64,000 nucleotides of DNA from the NCBI RefSeq assembly GCF_012275535.1, contig NZ_JAAVTK010000002.1:209755-273754 (forward strand), given 5' to 3'. Of this stretch, positions 1 to 7,420 are shown in pieces (within the stretch, counting starts at the first letter, position 1; the number at the start of each line of letters is the position of its first letter). The DNA comes from Hymenobacter artigasi. Its GTDB lineage: Bacteria > Bacteroidota > Bacteroidia > Cytophagales > Hymenobacteraceae. The notes under the pieces are model-generated. The model was given only the letters and a program-made list of their open reading frames with translations, was not told the origin of the DNA and ran no database searches. The position numbers and the translations under genes are program-made.

Positions 1-87
1 CCCGGGGGGGGGTGGTTTGTGGCCCATTTGGCCAACCATGTTCGGCCCATTGCGCCCAAACCTTCCGCGCCCTCTGCGGGCTAAAAA

Positions 88-558
88 TCAAGCAAAATTC
101 CGCAGCCGGAACACGAAAATCTGAAAACCCGATTTCCCCGGCCCAAAGCTGGACCCAATGACCCGATACAACCCTTCGTACCGATAAACATCCAACCCGT
201 ACTCGCCCGGCACCTTGCGGAGCACGCGCACGGGCCGGCCGGTTTCCACGCTTTTCAGCAGGGCCAGATTGGTGCCTGTAGCCACCTGGTCCGTCGTCTG
301 CCGGCCGGTTTTGGGGTCGCGCCCGCCGTTGCCGGAGTAGCGGATTTCGGGCTCGCCAAATTCGTCGTCCTCGTACTGGCCGGCCAGCACAATGCTTTCG
401 GCCCCCAGCGCCTGGGTGCCGCACACGCCCGCCCGGCGCGGCCGGTGCACGCCACTAAAAGCCAGCTCGATGCGGTTGCAATAGGTGTCGCCCGGCCGGT
501 AGGTGCCTACATGGCCAAATCGGAACAGCATCCCCCAGCGGCGGCTATTACTTACCAC
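88..558 (-). CDS. SRA/YDG-domain protein (no nuclease)
   Basis: This 156-residue protein is almost entirely an SRA (SET and RING associated, YDG) domain, a fold that flips out and recognises modified cytosine in DNA. Visible hallmarks are GHVGTYRPGDTYCNRIEL, the GVHRPRRAGVCG segment, the acidic EDDEFGEPEIRYSGNGGRD loop and the terminal YEGLYRV motif. It lacks the C-terminal HNH domain carried by the gene immediately upstream. Its ATG lies inside the last codons of that gene (11-bp overlap), so the two are probably translationally coupled. It may be a modified-DNA-binding partner of the SRA-HNH protein, or a duplicate that lost its nuclease. The family call is firm; the partnership is inference. 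Confidence 0.85.
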   Translation of the reverse strand: MVSNSRRWGMLFRFGHVGTYRPGDTYCNRIELAFSGVHRPRRAGVCGTQALGAESIVLAGQYEDDEFGEPEIRYSGNGGRDPKTGRQTTDQVATGTNLALLKSVETGRPVRVLRKVPGEYGLDVYRYEGLYRVIGSSFGPGKSGFQIFVFRLRNFA

Positions 559-1507
559 GCGCTTCGGAATTAGGTTGATAGAAATGAGCCCGTTGATAGG
601 CCAGAAACACCGGGTTCAAGAGATGCTTTTTATGCAGCTGCAACGCCCCCGGCAATCCGAGCAGTTGCCCATCATCAGCCACTCCAAAACTACCTAAGTC
701 AAATAATACATGATGGTTAGGACACAGGCAAAGCACGTTTTCCAGAATATCGGGGCCGTGGTGTGGAGCGCCCAATGGTTGAATGTGGGCTGCCTCCGCA
801 TATGGGCCGGCGGCCCCTTCCAACCGTGTACTGCACACCTGGCAGCAATAGTCGTGCAGCAGCTTTACCTGGCGCGTCACGGCGGTGTCGCGCACAATGC
901 GCAGGGTGGTAGCCTCGCGGCGCGGTGCCGGGTGATAGCCAGCCGCTGGCTCAGCGGCAGATAAATGACCGGAGTTGGCGTACTCAAACAACTCAGCCTG
1001 CCCACCGACTGCCACTGAAGCAGGCGCTGCTTCCGCTTCGATAGCGGCCTCGTTTTCAGTCAGCAGCTCTAATCGGAAACGCCAAACCCGGAATCCGGCC
1101 CGGCCCGGCGCAGCCCAATGGCGCACTACCCGGTACAGGCCGCCATAGCGGTAGAAGCTGGTGCTGCCAGTCGTCACTTTACGCGTCACACGTAAGGGCA
1201 GGCCCAGTTGCTCGTTGCGCACCAGTTCCAGGTTTGCGCCGGTCAGGGTCTGGTCGGCTACCTGCTGGTTGGTTTCGGCGCTCCGCCCGCCCCGGCCGGT
1301 ATAGATGATGATGCTGCCAAAATCCTCGTCGTCCTCGTAGCCACCAGATAGCACGATGGACTCCGCAGCCCCACCCTGCCGGGCACTGATGCCCGCCTGC
1401 GTTTGGCGATGCACACCCGCCCCCCACAGTTCCAACCGATTGGCGAACTCGTGGCCGGGTGCGATGCCCGCAATTGGGCCAAAAACAGGAGGCGACGACT
1501 TTGGCAA
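548..1507 (-). CDS. SRA-HNH modification-dependent endonuclease
   Basis: A 319-residue fusion of an N-terminal SRA/YDG domain (about residues 5-150; EDDEDFGSIIIYTGRGGRS loop, YGGLYRV motif), a linker, and a C-terminal HNH nuclease (about 215-300). The nuclease shows a CxxC pair (CCQVCSTRL), the AEAAHIQPL histidine, an ENVLCL asparagine and the CPNHHVLFD metal-binding end. SRA-HNH fusions are known type IV-like restriction enzymes that cut DNA carrying methylated or hydroxymethylated cytosine. The ATG start places the SRA domain at the very N-terminus. The SRA-only gene overlaps its 3' end, giving a two-gene defence unit. Exact modification specificity cannot be read from the sequence. Confidence 0.9.
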   Translation of the reverse strand: MPKSSPPVFGPIAGIAPGHEFANRLELWGAGVHRQTQAGISARQGGAAESIVLSGGYEDDEDFGSIIIYTGRGGRSAETNQQVADQTLTGANLELVRNEQLGLPLRVTRKVTTGSTSFYRYGGLYRVVRHWAAPGRAGFRVWRFRLELLTENEAAIEAEAAPASVAVGGQAELFEYANSGHLSAAEPAAGYHPAPRREATTLRIVRDTAVTRQVKLLHDYCCQVCSTRLEGAAGPYAEAAHIQPLGAPHHGPDILENVLCLCPNHHVLFDLGSFGVADDGQLLGLPGALQLHKKHLLNPVFLAYQRAHFYQPNSEARGK

Positions 1508-1514
1508 AGCGCGG

Positions 1515-2753
1515 CTATTTCCCTTCCGGCACGTATTGCAGCACGCTCAGGTGCTCCTCCGTCAGCACTTCATTGGCCATTTCCTGCAGTTCAGCGGCTG
1601 AAATCTGCTCGATTTTACCGAAAATCTCGCTCAGTGGCTCTACGCGGCCCAGGTCCAGCGTGCTTTTGCCGAGGAGCTGCATCAGGCCGCCGTTGCTTTC
1701 CTCGCTCATGGCGAGCTGGCCCATCAGCTGGTGCTTGGCGATGTGCAGCTGGTTGGTGGTCAGCGCTTTTTCGCGCAATAGCTTCAGCTCCTTCTGCACC
1801 AGACCTAGGGTGCGCTTCACCTGCTTGCCCTCGGTGCCGAAGTAGATACCAAACAGGCCGGTATCGGTGTAGGGCGAATACGTGCTGTCGATGGTGTACA
1901 CGAGGCCGTATTTCTCGCGCACGGCCAGGTTGAGGCGCGAGTTCATGCCCGGTCCGCCGAGGATGTTGTTCAGCATGAAAAACGGGATGCGGCGGGCGTC
2001 GTTCAGCGAGTAAGCCGGGCCGCCCAGCAGGCAGTGCGCCTGCGAGATGGGCCGGGTCTCGGTCTGCGTCTTGCGTTCGTAGCTGCCCACGGGGCGGCGG
2101 GTGCGCGGGCCCAGCCGGGCTGGCAGCGGGGCCAGAAATTTATCGGCCAGCTTTTTCACCGCCTCAAACGGCAGGTTGCTCACCGAGCTGAATACCAGCC
2201 GGTCGGTGCGCAGCTGCTCCTGCAAAAAGGCGTAGAAATCGGCCGTCTGGAAGCGGCTCACGCTCTCGCGGGTGCCCAGAATGTTCACGCCCAGCGGGTG
2301 GTCACCGAACACGACGGTATCAAAATCATCGATGATGGCATCTTCCGGGGCATCCTGGTACATGCTCATTTCCTCCAGAATCACGCCCCGCTCCTTCTCC
2401 ACCTCGCGGCCCGGAAAGATGGAATTGAACGTGAGGTCGGTCAGCAGCTCAAACGCCCGCTCGAAGTGCGTGCTGAGCAGCGCGGCGTAGAAGCAGATTT
2501 TCTCTTTGGTGGTGTAGGCGTTCAGCTCGCCGCCCACGGTTTCGAGGCGGTTAAGGATGTGGAACGACTTGCGCTTTTCGGTGCCCTTAAAGGCCATGTG
2601 CTCCCAAAAGTGGGCCAGGCCCTGCTGGTGCGGGGCCTCATCGCGCGAGCCGATATCGAGCAAAAACCCGCAATGCGCTATTTTAGTGTGCAGTACCTGC
2701 TTGTGTAAGAGGCGGATACCGTTAGGATATTCGTGAATGTGATAATCGAGCAT
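1515..2753 (-). CDS. M16 family zinc metallopeptidase
   Basis: About 412 residues, the usual size of a single-chain M16B (insulinase/processing-peptidase-like) protein. The inverted zinc motif HxxEH is present as H48-F-W-E51-H52, followed by the downstream glutamate region (ERGVILEEMSMYQD) and the C-terminal M16 half with the substrate-binding R/Y region (NSRLNLAVREKYGLVY). I place the start at the MLDYHIHEYPNG methionine, because the open frame upstream runs into the neighbouring gene and a dispersed repeat. No signal peptide is seen, so it is probably cytoplasmic. It is separated by only 7 bp from the SRA-HNH gene downstream. Confidence 0.9.
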   Translation of the reverse strand: MLDYHIHEYPNGIRLLHKQVLHTKIAHCGFLLDIGSRDEAPHQQGLAHFWEHMAFKGTEKRKSFHILNRLETVGGELNAYTTKEKICFYAALLSTHFERAFELLTDLTFNSIFPGREVEKERGVILEEMSMYQDAPEDAIIDDFDTVVFGDHPLGVNILGTRESVSRFQTADFYAFLQEQLRTDRLVFSSVSNLPFEAVKKLADKFLAPLPARLGPRTRRPVGSYERKTQTETRPISQAHCLLGGPAYSLNDARRIPFFMLNNILGGPGMNSRLNLAVREKYGLVYTIDSTYSPYTDTGLFGIYFGTEGKQVKRTLGLVQKELKLLREKALTTNQLHIAKHQLMGQLAMSEESNGGLMQLLGKSTLDLGRVEPLSEIFGKIEQISAAELQEMANEVLTEEHLSVLQYVPEGK

Positions 2754-2784
2754 AAGTAAAGCAAAGGTACGGCTGGGCAGTCTC

Positions 2785-2802
2785 GCAAGCTCAGGATGAC
2801 AG
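2785..2802. repeat. half-site of the TGTCATCCTGAGC dispersed repeat
   Basis: The sequence GCAAGCTCAGGATGACAG matches one arm of the long palindromes at 22618-22714 and 54487-54638. Read on the minus strand it supplies the last codons and the TGA stop (CTG TCA TCC TGA) of the glycosyltransferase gene. Confidence 0.7.
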
Positions 2803-3897
2803 CCGACTTTCGGATGATATAACCGGCAACGTAGCCAGTAGTTGCCCCACCTCAATGCCGTAGGCGCAGCGAAAGTGCCCCAGCGGACAGGCCGCATGCC
2901 CGTGCAGCCCGCACGGCCGGCAGGCCAGCGCCTCTTTGGTTTCCACCACGAACGAAACCGGACTCAGCGGCCCGAACCCGAAGGCGGGCACGGTGCTGCA
3001 AAAAACGGCTGTCACGGGTGCCCCCACGGCCGAGCACAGGTGCATTGGGGCCGAGTCGTTCACGTAGTTCATCACCGCCCCGCGCATGAGGGCGGCCGAG
3101 GCGAGCAGGCCGATTTTGCCGGCAATGCTGGTCACGTTGGCGCGGCCACTGGCGGCGGCCAGGCGCTCGCAGGCGGCCACGTCGGGCGGGCCGCCCAGCA
3201 GGTACACCCGCACGTTTTGGGGCAGGGCGGCCAGCAGCTCCAGCCACTTCTCCTCGGGGTATTGCTTGGTGAACCACACCGACGTCGGGGCCAGGCAGAT
3301 ATAGGGGCCGGCCGTTGCATAGGGCGCTACCGCCGCTTCATCAGCGGCTGAGGGATAGAGCCGGGGCGGGTAGAGAGTTAAAAGTGAAGAGTTAGAAGTT
3401 AAAACCTCTGCGGATTTACCGGCTACTTTTTCGCTTTTAATTTTTAACTCTTCACTTTTAACTATAACTAACCGCAGGTTGCGCGTCACCTCATGCGTAC
3501 CGTCGCCAATCTGGTGGGGCACGCGGCGCGTGAAAAACCGGCTCAATGGGTTTTTGGCGAAACCGATGCGCTCCCTCGCCTTCGAAAACGCCGTGAGGAA
3601 GCCCGTGCTGGCAAAGCGCTGCAGGGTCACGACGCGGCCATACCGCGCCGCCCTAATCTGGCCCAGCAAGTCCCACAGCGCGGCGTATTTGCGGTGTTTC
3701 TTATCCCAAATCAGTACGTTGCGAACGTGCGGGTGGCCGGCCAGCAGGCCTTCGTTGCCGCGGCGCACCAGCACATCGACGGGCGTGGCGGGCTCGGACT
3801 GGTGCAGGTATTCCAGCAGCGCCGTCATCAAAATAACGTCGCCGATGAAGGCGGTTTGAATGAGTAGCGTGGCGGGCGGGGCAGGAGTCGTGGGCAC
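2791..3897 (-). CDS. Glycosyltransferase family 9 (heptosyltransferase-like)
   Basis: A 368-residue GT9 enzyme of the ADP-heptose:LPS heptosyltransferase (WaaF/WaaC) type, expected to add a sugar to a lipopolysaccharide core or a related glycolipid at the inner membrane. Family signatures are the N-terminal LLIQTAFIGDVILMTALL, the central APTSVWFTKQYPEEKW nucleotide-sugar region, YLLGGPPD and the NDSAPMHLCSAVGAPVTAVF acceptor/donor site. The cysteine-rich end (CRPCGLHG...CPLGHFRC) is common in this family. Two oddities: a palindromic repeat is inserted in frame in the middle (3376-3463, encoding a Lys/Ser/Leu-rich stretch), and the stop codon comes from another dispersed repeat. It probably still folds, since the insert falls between the two Rossmann domains. 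Confidence 0.88.
   Translation of the reverse strand: MPTTPAPPATLLIQTAFIGDVILMTALLEYLHQSEPATPVDVLVRRGNEGLLAGHPHVRNVLIWDKKHRKYAALWDLLGQIRAARYGRVVTLQRFASTGFLTAFSKARERIGFAKNPLSRFFTRRVPHQIGDGTHEVTRNLRLVIVKSEELKIKSEKVAGKSAEVLTSNSSLLTLYPPRLYPSAADEAAVAPYATAGPYICLAPTSVWFTKQYPEEKWLELLAALPQNVRVYLLGGPPDVAACERLAAASGRANVTSIAGKIGLLASAALMRGAVMNYVNDSAPMHLCSAVGAPVTAVFCSTVPAFGFGPLSPVSFVVETKEALACRPCGLHGHAACPLGHFRCAYGIEVGQLLATLPVISSESRLSS
3376..3463. repeat. AT-rich palindromic element inside the GT9 coding region
   Basis: Perfect 19-bp inverted arms (3376-3394 and 3445-3463; AGTTAAAAGTGAAGAGTTA) enclose about 50 bp. The base composition is far richer in A+T than the gene around it. The same wording (GGAGTTAAAAGTGAAG) occurs at 50588-50699, so this is a dispersed family. 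Confidence 0.8.
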
Positions 3898-3973
3898 GGC
3901 ACAAAATTACAGCGGCGTGGGCACGTCGCGCGCTTGTGGCGGCAAGCTGCACGCAGGCAGGTATTAAAAAGCA

Positions 3974-4023
3974 GATATGCGGCACTGACCAAGGCTATTC
4001 AAGCTTGGCCAATGCCGCATATC
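3974..4023. terminator. Long hairpin 3' of the Lrp-type regulator
   Basis: Two 20-bp arms (3974-3993 and 4004-4023) pair with two mismatches around a 10-nt loop. It lies 36 bp past the stop of the regulator gene (minus strand) and just upstream of the GT9 start, so it probably ends the regulator transcript. No strong U-run follows. Confidence 0.6.
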
Positions 4024-4059
4024 CTGGCAGCTGCTGCTGCTCAATCTCAGCCGGTGCAG

Positions 4060-4524
4060 CTATGTCAGCTGCGTGGGCCGATTCACTACTTCTTCCAGCG
4101 AAATAAGGGTTTCGGTGCGCTCAATGCCGTCAATCGGCTGAATGCGGTCGTGGAGAACATCGCGCAGATGCTGGGTATCGCGGCATACCAAACGGGCGAA
4201 TACCCCATATGCGCCAGTGGTGAAGTGAATGCTCACAACCTCCGGTATTTCACGGAGCTGCTGCACCACGCTGGTATACACCGAGCTTTTGAGCAGATAA
4301 ATACCCAGAAAGGCGCTCACGCCATAGCCAAGCTTTTGGTAATCAATGCGCAGGGTCGCGCCCTGCACGATGCCGAGCTCTTCCAGCCGGGCCATTCGCA
4401 CGTGGACCGTGCCGCCCGAAACATTGACTTTGCGGGCAATTTCGGTGTACGGCATTTTGGCATCCTGAATCAATAAGTTCAGGATGTTGCGGTCGGTATC
4501 ATCAAGTTCGTAATTTCTGGCCAT
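4060..4524 (-). CDS. Lrp/AsnC family transcriptional regulator
   Basis: A 154-residue protein of standard Lrp/AsnC size. The N-terminal AsnC winged helix-turn-helix (LDDTDRNILNLLIQDAKMPYTEIARKVNVS...VHVRMARLEELGIV) is followed by the C-terminal RAM/ligand-binding alpha-beta domain (about residues 70-150, AFLGIYLLKSSVY...VVSIHFTTGAYGVFARLVC). Such proteins form octamers and sense amino acids or similar metabolites. An inverted repeat (4594-4602 with 4617-4625) lies about 70-100 bp upstream and could be an operator. It stands alone; its target is unknown. Confidence 0.92.
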   Translation of the reverse strand: MARNYELDDTDRNILNLLIQDAKMPYTEIARKVNVSGGTVHVRMARLEELGIVQGATLRIDYQKLGYGVSAFLGIYLLKSSVYTSVVQQLREIPEVVSIHFTTGAYGVFARLVCRDTQHLRDVLHDRIQPIDGIERTETLISLEEVVNRPTQLT

Positions 4525-4593
4525 TTTTTGCGGAAAGGAGTTGGAGAGAGTGTTGAATTAAACGCTTAAAATTAAATTTATTGCAAAGCTCGG

Positions 4594-4625
4594 GTTAGAT
4601 GAAAGAATTATTTGCATCATCTAAC
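4594..4625. promoter_or_regulatory. Inverted repeat upstream of the Lrp-type gene
   Basis: GTTAGATGA (4594-4602) is repeated inverted at 4617-4625 across 14 bp. It overlaps the -33 box of a plus-strand promoter and lies upstream of the regulator's start, so it could be an operator for either direction. This is inference from position only. Confidence 0.4.
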
Positions 4626-4642
4626 CATACATCTTACATTTG
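4611..4642 (+). promoter_or_regulatory. Bacteroidota-type promoter (TTTG-N20-TACATTTG)
   Basis: TTTG at 4611-4614 and TACATTTG at 4635-4642 match both boxes of the Bacteroidota primary promoter with 20-bp spacing. Transcription would begin near 4649 and run into a gene-free stretch that ends in terminator-like hairpins. Confidence 0.55.
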
Positions 4643-4648
4643 TCATAA

Positions 4649-4869
4649 TCCTAGGCAGAAGGCCACGGTGCTAAATAAGAACCTACTAGTGCTTGAAACA
4701 AGGCTGATACCTCGGCCGTGCGATTCGCTAAGTTCTTCATAAAAGGAAACTTCCTTTTGTTATGGCCGTGGTTGGATACGGAGGAGAAGAGGGGAAAACG
4801 GGGCTGCGCATCTGGGTGGGTGCGCACCTCACACTTGTAAGAGGCGGCCTCTGGGTGGGGGCCGCCTCT
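4649..4869 (+). ncRNA. Candidate small RNA (about 220 nt)
   Basis: No convincing plus-strand gene follows the promoter at 4611-4642. Instead there are nested pairings: CCACGG near 4662 with CCGTGG near 4764; AAGAAC (4677) with GTTCTT (4732); and hairpin AAAAGGAA/TTCCTTTT (4740-4757). Next comes TGCGCA-TCTGGGTGGG-TGCGCA (4805-4826), and last a 10-bp GC stem with the same TCTGGGTGGG loop (4840-4869). The final stem looks like a terminator but lacks a strong U-run. I do not recognise a known RNA family (no 6S, SRP or RNase P signature). A 29-codon minus-strand ORF (4651-4740) is possible but less likely. Confidence 0.4.
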
Positions 4870-4931
4870 TCGTGCTTTAACTCGTTTGGGGATTTTGTGT
4901 GCTACCGCCACGGAATTGCTCAACTGATTTT

Positions 4932-7154
4932 TTAGCGGGCCGCTACCGGGGCCCGCTGCGTGCGGTACTGCTTCGAGCCGGCTTGCAGGAAGGCGCTGAA
5001 TTGCGCCACGTCGGGCTCATAGGCAATAGGCGTTACCAGGGGCTGGCTGGTTGCATCGTCGGCATCCAGAATCACATAGTACGGCTGGGCATTGATGCCG
5101 TAGCGCGTTATCTGGAGGTCGGCGTTTTGCTTGCCGAGCGTGGTTTTGATTTGGTTATCGTGGGTGGAGGTGTACCACTCCTTCTGGGGCAGCTCGGTTT
5201 TATCGTCCACGTACAGCGCCACTACCACGTAATCGTTGCGGAGCTGGGTGAGCACCTGCGGGTCGCTCCACACCGTAGCTTCCATCTTGCGGCAGTTCAC
5301 GCAGGCATGGCCGGTGAAATCGATAAAAATGGGCTTGTGCTGCAACCGGGCCACGCGCTTGGCCTGCTCTAGGTCGAAGTAGCCGTCGAGGTTATGGGGC
5401 AGCTCCAGGAATTCGCCGAAGCGGGGCGTCTCGCGGGCGGCGGCCCCGGTGGTGCTGGTTGCCACGGCGGGCGCGGCCCCACCCTCGGCCGTGGCCAGCG
5501 AGAAGTCGTGCTTGCTCTGGGGCGGCAGGTAGCCGGCCAGCAGCGGCAGCGGCGCGCCAAACAGGCCCGGCACCAGGTACACGGTGAAGGCGAAGGCCAG
5601 CACGGCCATCAGCAGGCGGCCCACGCTGAGGTGGTCGAGGGGCGAGTCGTGCGAGAGGCGGAACTTGCCCAGCAGGTAAAAGCCCAGCAGCGCCGAAAGC
5701 ACAATCCAGAGCACGATGTACACGTCGCGGTTGAGCAGGTGCCAGTGGTAGGCCAGGTCGGCGGTGCTCAGAAATTTGAGGGCCAGCATCAGCTCAATGA
5801 AGCCCAGCACCACCTTCACCGTGTTCAGCCAGCCGCCGGAACGGGGCAGGCTTTTCAGCCACGAAGGGAAAATGGCAAACAGCGTGAACGGTAGCGCAAA
5901 CGCCAGCGAAAAGCCCAGCATGCCCACAATGGGCGTGATGCGCTCGCCGCGCGCGGCCATGCTCAGAATGCTGCCCACAATGGGCGCGGTGCACGAAAAC
6001 GACACCACCACCAGCGTAAGGGCCATGAAGAAGATGCCGGCCCAGCCGCCTTTATCGGCCTGCGCGTCCACCGAATTCACAATCTGGTGGGGTAGCGTAA
6101 TTTCAAACAAGCCCAGAAACGACAGGCCGAACACGACGAAGACGACGAAAAATATCAGGTTCGGAATCCAGTGCGTGGCAATGAGGTTGGGGCCGTCTTC
6201 GCCCAGCAGCACCGACACCAGCACGCCCATCAGCACATAAATGCCGATGATGCTGGCCCCGTACACCAGCGCCTTGAAAATGCCGCGCTGGCGGCTGTCG
6301 TTGCCGCTGGTGAAAAGTGAAACTGTCATTGGCACCATCGGGAACACGCAGGGCGTGACCAGCGCGGCCAGGCCAAAGGTGAAGGCCAGCAGCGCGAAGG
6401 CCCACAGGCCGCCGGCTTTGTTCACGGGGTCGGCGGCGAGGGCTACGCTGGCCACGGCGGGCGCGGGCGCGACGGCCGTGGCTTCGGGGGTGGCGCTGGT
6501 GGCTGGGGCGGGCACAACTGCTGCAGTGGCTGCCTGGGCAGCCGTATCACCGGCCGGGGCGGTCGCCTGCACAGCGGCGGGGGCGGCGGCAGTTGGGGCA
6601 GCCGCTACCGCCGCTGTGGTAGGCGTGGCGGCGGGCGGCACGGCCCCGGTGGCTTTGACCGGAGCGGCCGCGCCGGTGGCCGTCAGCGGGCCGAATTTCA
6701 GGGTTTCGCTGCCGGGCACGCATTTGCCGTCCACGGTAGTGCAGCTTTGGTAGTCGGCATCGGCCGCGATGGTGAGCGCGCCGGGCTGCAGGATTTTGAT
6801 GCGCTGGCGCATCTGGCCGGTTTTTTCCCAGAAGGCGACTTCGCCCTTGAAAATCTCGTCCTGCTCGTGGTGCGACTTGATGGCCTGGAGCTTGCCCACC
6901 AGCGCATAGGCCGGGCTGGGCTTGAACTTGAGCGTGAATACCACGGGACCTACCTCATCGCTGAAGTCGGAGGCATAGAGGTGCCACTTGTCGTCGATGC
7001 GGGCGTTGATAATTAATTCGACCTCCTCGCCCACTTTGGCGGTGGGCTTGCTCAGGGCGGTACTCAGGTGGGTAGGCGTGAGAATCTGAGCGGCGGCGGG
7101 GCCCATCAGGGCCAGCCAAAACAGCGCTGCAGTTAATATCCGAAAATTCTTCAT
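4932..7154 (-). CDS. dsbD: Thiol:disulfide interchange protein DsbD
   Basis: This 740-residue protein has all three DsbD parts: a signal peptide (first 22 residues, ending AAAQ) and periplasmic alpha domain with a cysteine pair (YQSCTTVDGKCVPG); a long Ala/Pro/Thr linker (about 165-240); a membrane beta domain with the redox cysteines (LVTPCVFPMVPMTVSLF and SFSCTAPIVGS); and a C-terminal thioredoxin-like gamma domain with CVNC (FTGHACVNCRKME). It carries electrons from cytoplasmic thioredoxin across the inner membrane to periplasmic disulfide reductases and cytochrome c maturation. It appears to be monocistronic. The gene upstream is divergent, leaving a 266-bp shared promoter region. Confidence 0.95.
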   Translation of the reverse strand: MKNFRILTAALFWLALMGPAAAQILTPTHLSTALSKPTAKVGEEVELIINARIDDKWHLYASDFSDEVGPVVFTLKFKPSPAYALVGKLQAIKSHHEQDEIFKGEVAFWEKTGQMRQRIKILQPGALTIAADADYQSCTTVDGKCVPGSETLKFGPLTATGAAAPVKATGAVPPAATPTTAAVAAAPTAAAPAAVQATAPAGDTAAQAATAAVVPAPATSATPEATAVAPAPAVASVALAADPVNKAGGLWAFALLAFTFGLAALVTPCVFPMVPMTVSLFTSGNDSRQRGIFKALVYGASIIGIYVLMGVLVSVLLGEDGPNLIATHWIPNLIFFVVFVVFGLSFLGLFEITLPHQIVNSVDAQADKGGWAGIFFMALTLVVVSFSCTAPIVGSILSMAARGERITPIVGMLGFSLAFALPFTLFAIFPSWLKSLPRSGGWLNTVKVVLGFIELMLALKFLSTADLAYHWHLLNRDVYIVLWIVLSALLGFYLLGKFRLSHDSPLDHLSVGRLLMAVLAFAFTVYLVPGLFGAPLPLLAGYLPPQSKHDFSLATAEGGAAPAVATSTTGAAARETPRFGEFLELPHNLDGYFDLEQAKRVARLQHKPIFIDFTGHACVNCRKMEATVWSDPQVLTQLRNDYVVVALYVDDKTELPQKEWYTSTHDNQIKTTLGKQNADLQITRYGINAQPYYVILDADDATSQPLVTPIAYEPDVAQFSAFLQAGSKQYRTQRAPVAAR

Positions 7155-7367
7155 TGTATTTGAATGACGCGTTGTGATTGGCCACGCCTGGCTTCTTCCT
7201 AACCGGCAAAGGGCCGCTCTCGTTGCAATTACCCCGGTTGGAGGCCATGGGTAGTCGCTTCACCCGGCTATAGCTTACACCTACTTCAGAGCACAAAATT
7301 AAGCCTCGTTGAATGACAAACCGATGAGTTAAAAGTTCAGCAAGCCAACCACCTGCGCCAAACTGCG

Positions 7368-7375
7368 TACTTTTG
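7368..7375 (+). promoter_or_regulatory. Candidate -7 box TACTTTTG
   Basis: It matches the TAxxTTTG consensus and lies 45 bp upstream of the ATG at 7421, but no TTTG is seen at the expected -33 distance. It supports the internal ATG rather than a start at 7373. Confidence 0.35.
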
Positions 7376-7420
7376 GCCTACAAAGGCTTCCAGACCGACC
7401 GCGTCGCGGGGGCCGCAGAC

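Noticed and set aside
4649..4869. 6S RNA, SRP RNA, tmRNA or RNase P RNA
   Set aside because: None of their conserved cores or end-to-end pairing could be found.
4651..4923. 90-residue minus-strand frame ending MKNLANRTAEVSALFQALVG
   Set aside because: The upstream part has no coding character and it overlaps the hairpins of the candidate RNA; only the last 29 codons could be a small gene, with no other support.
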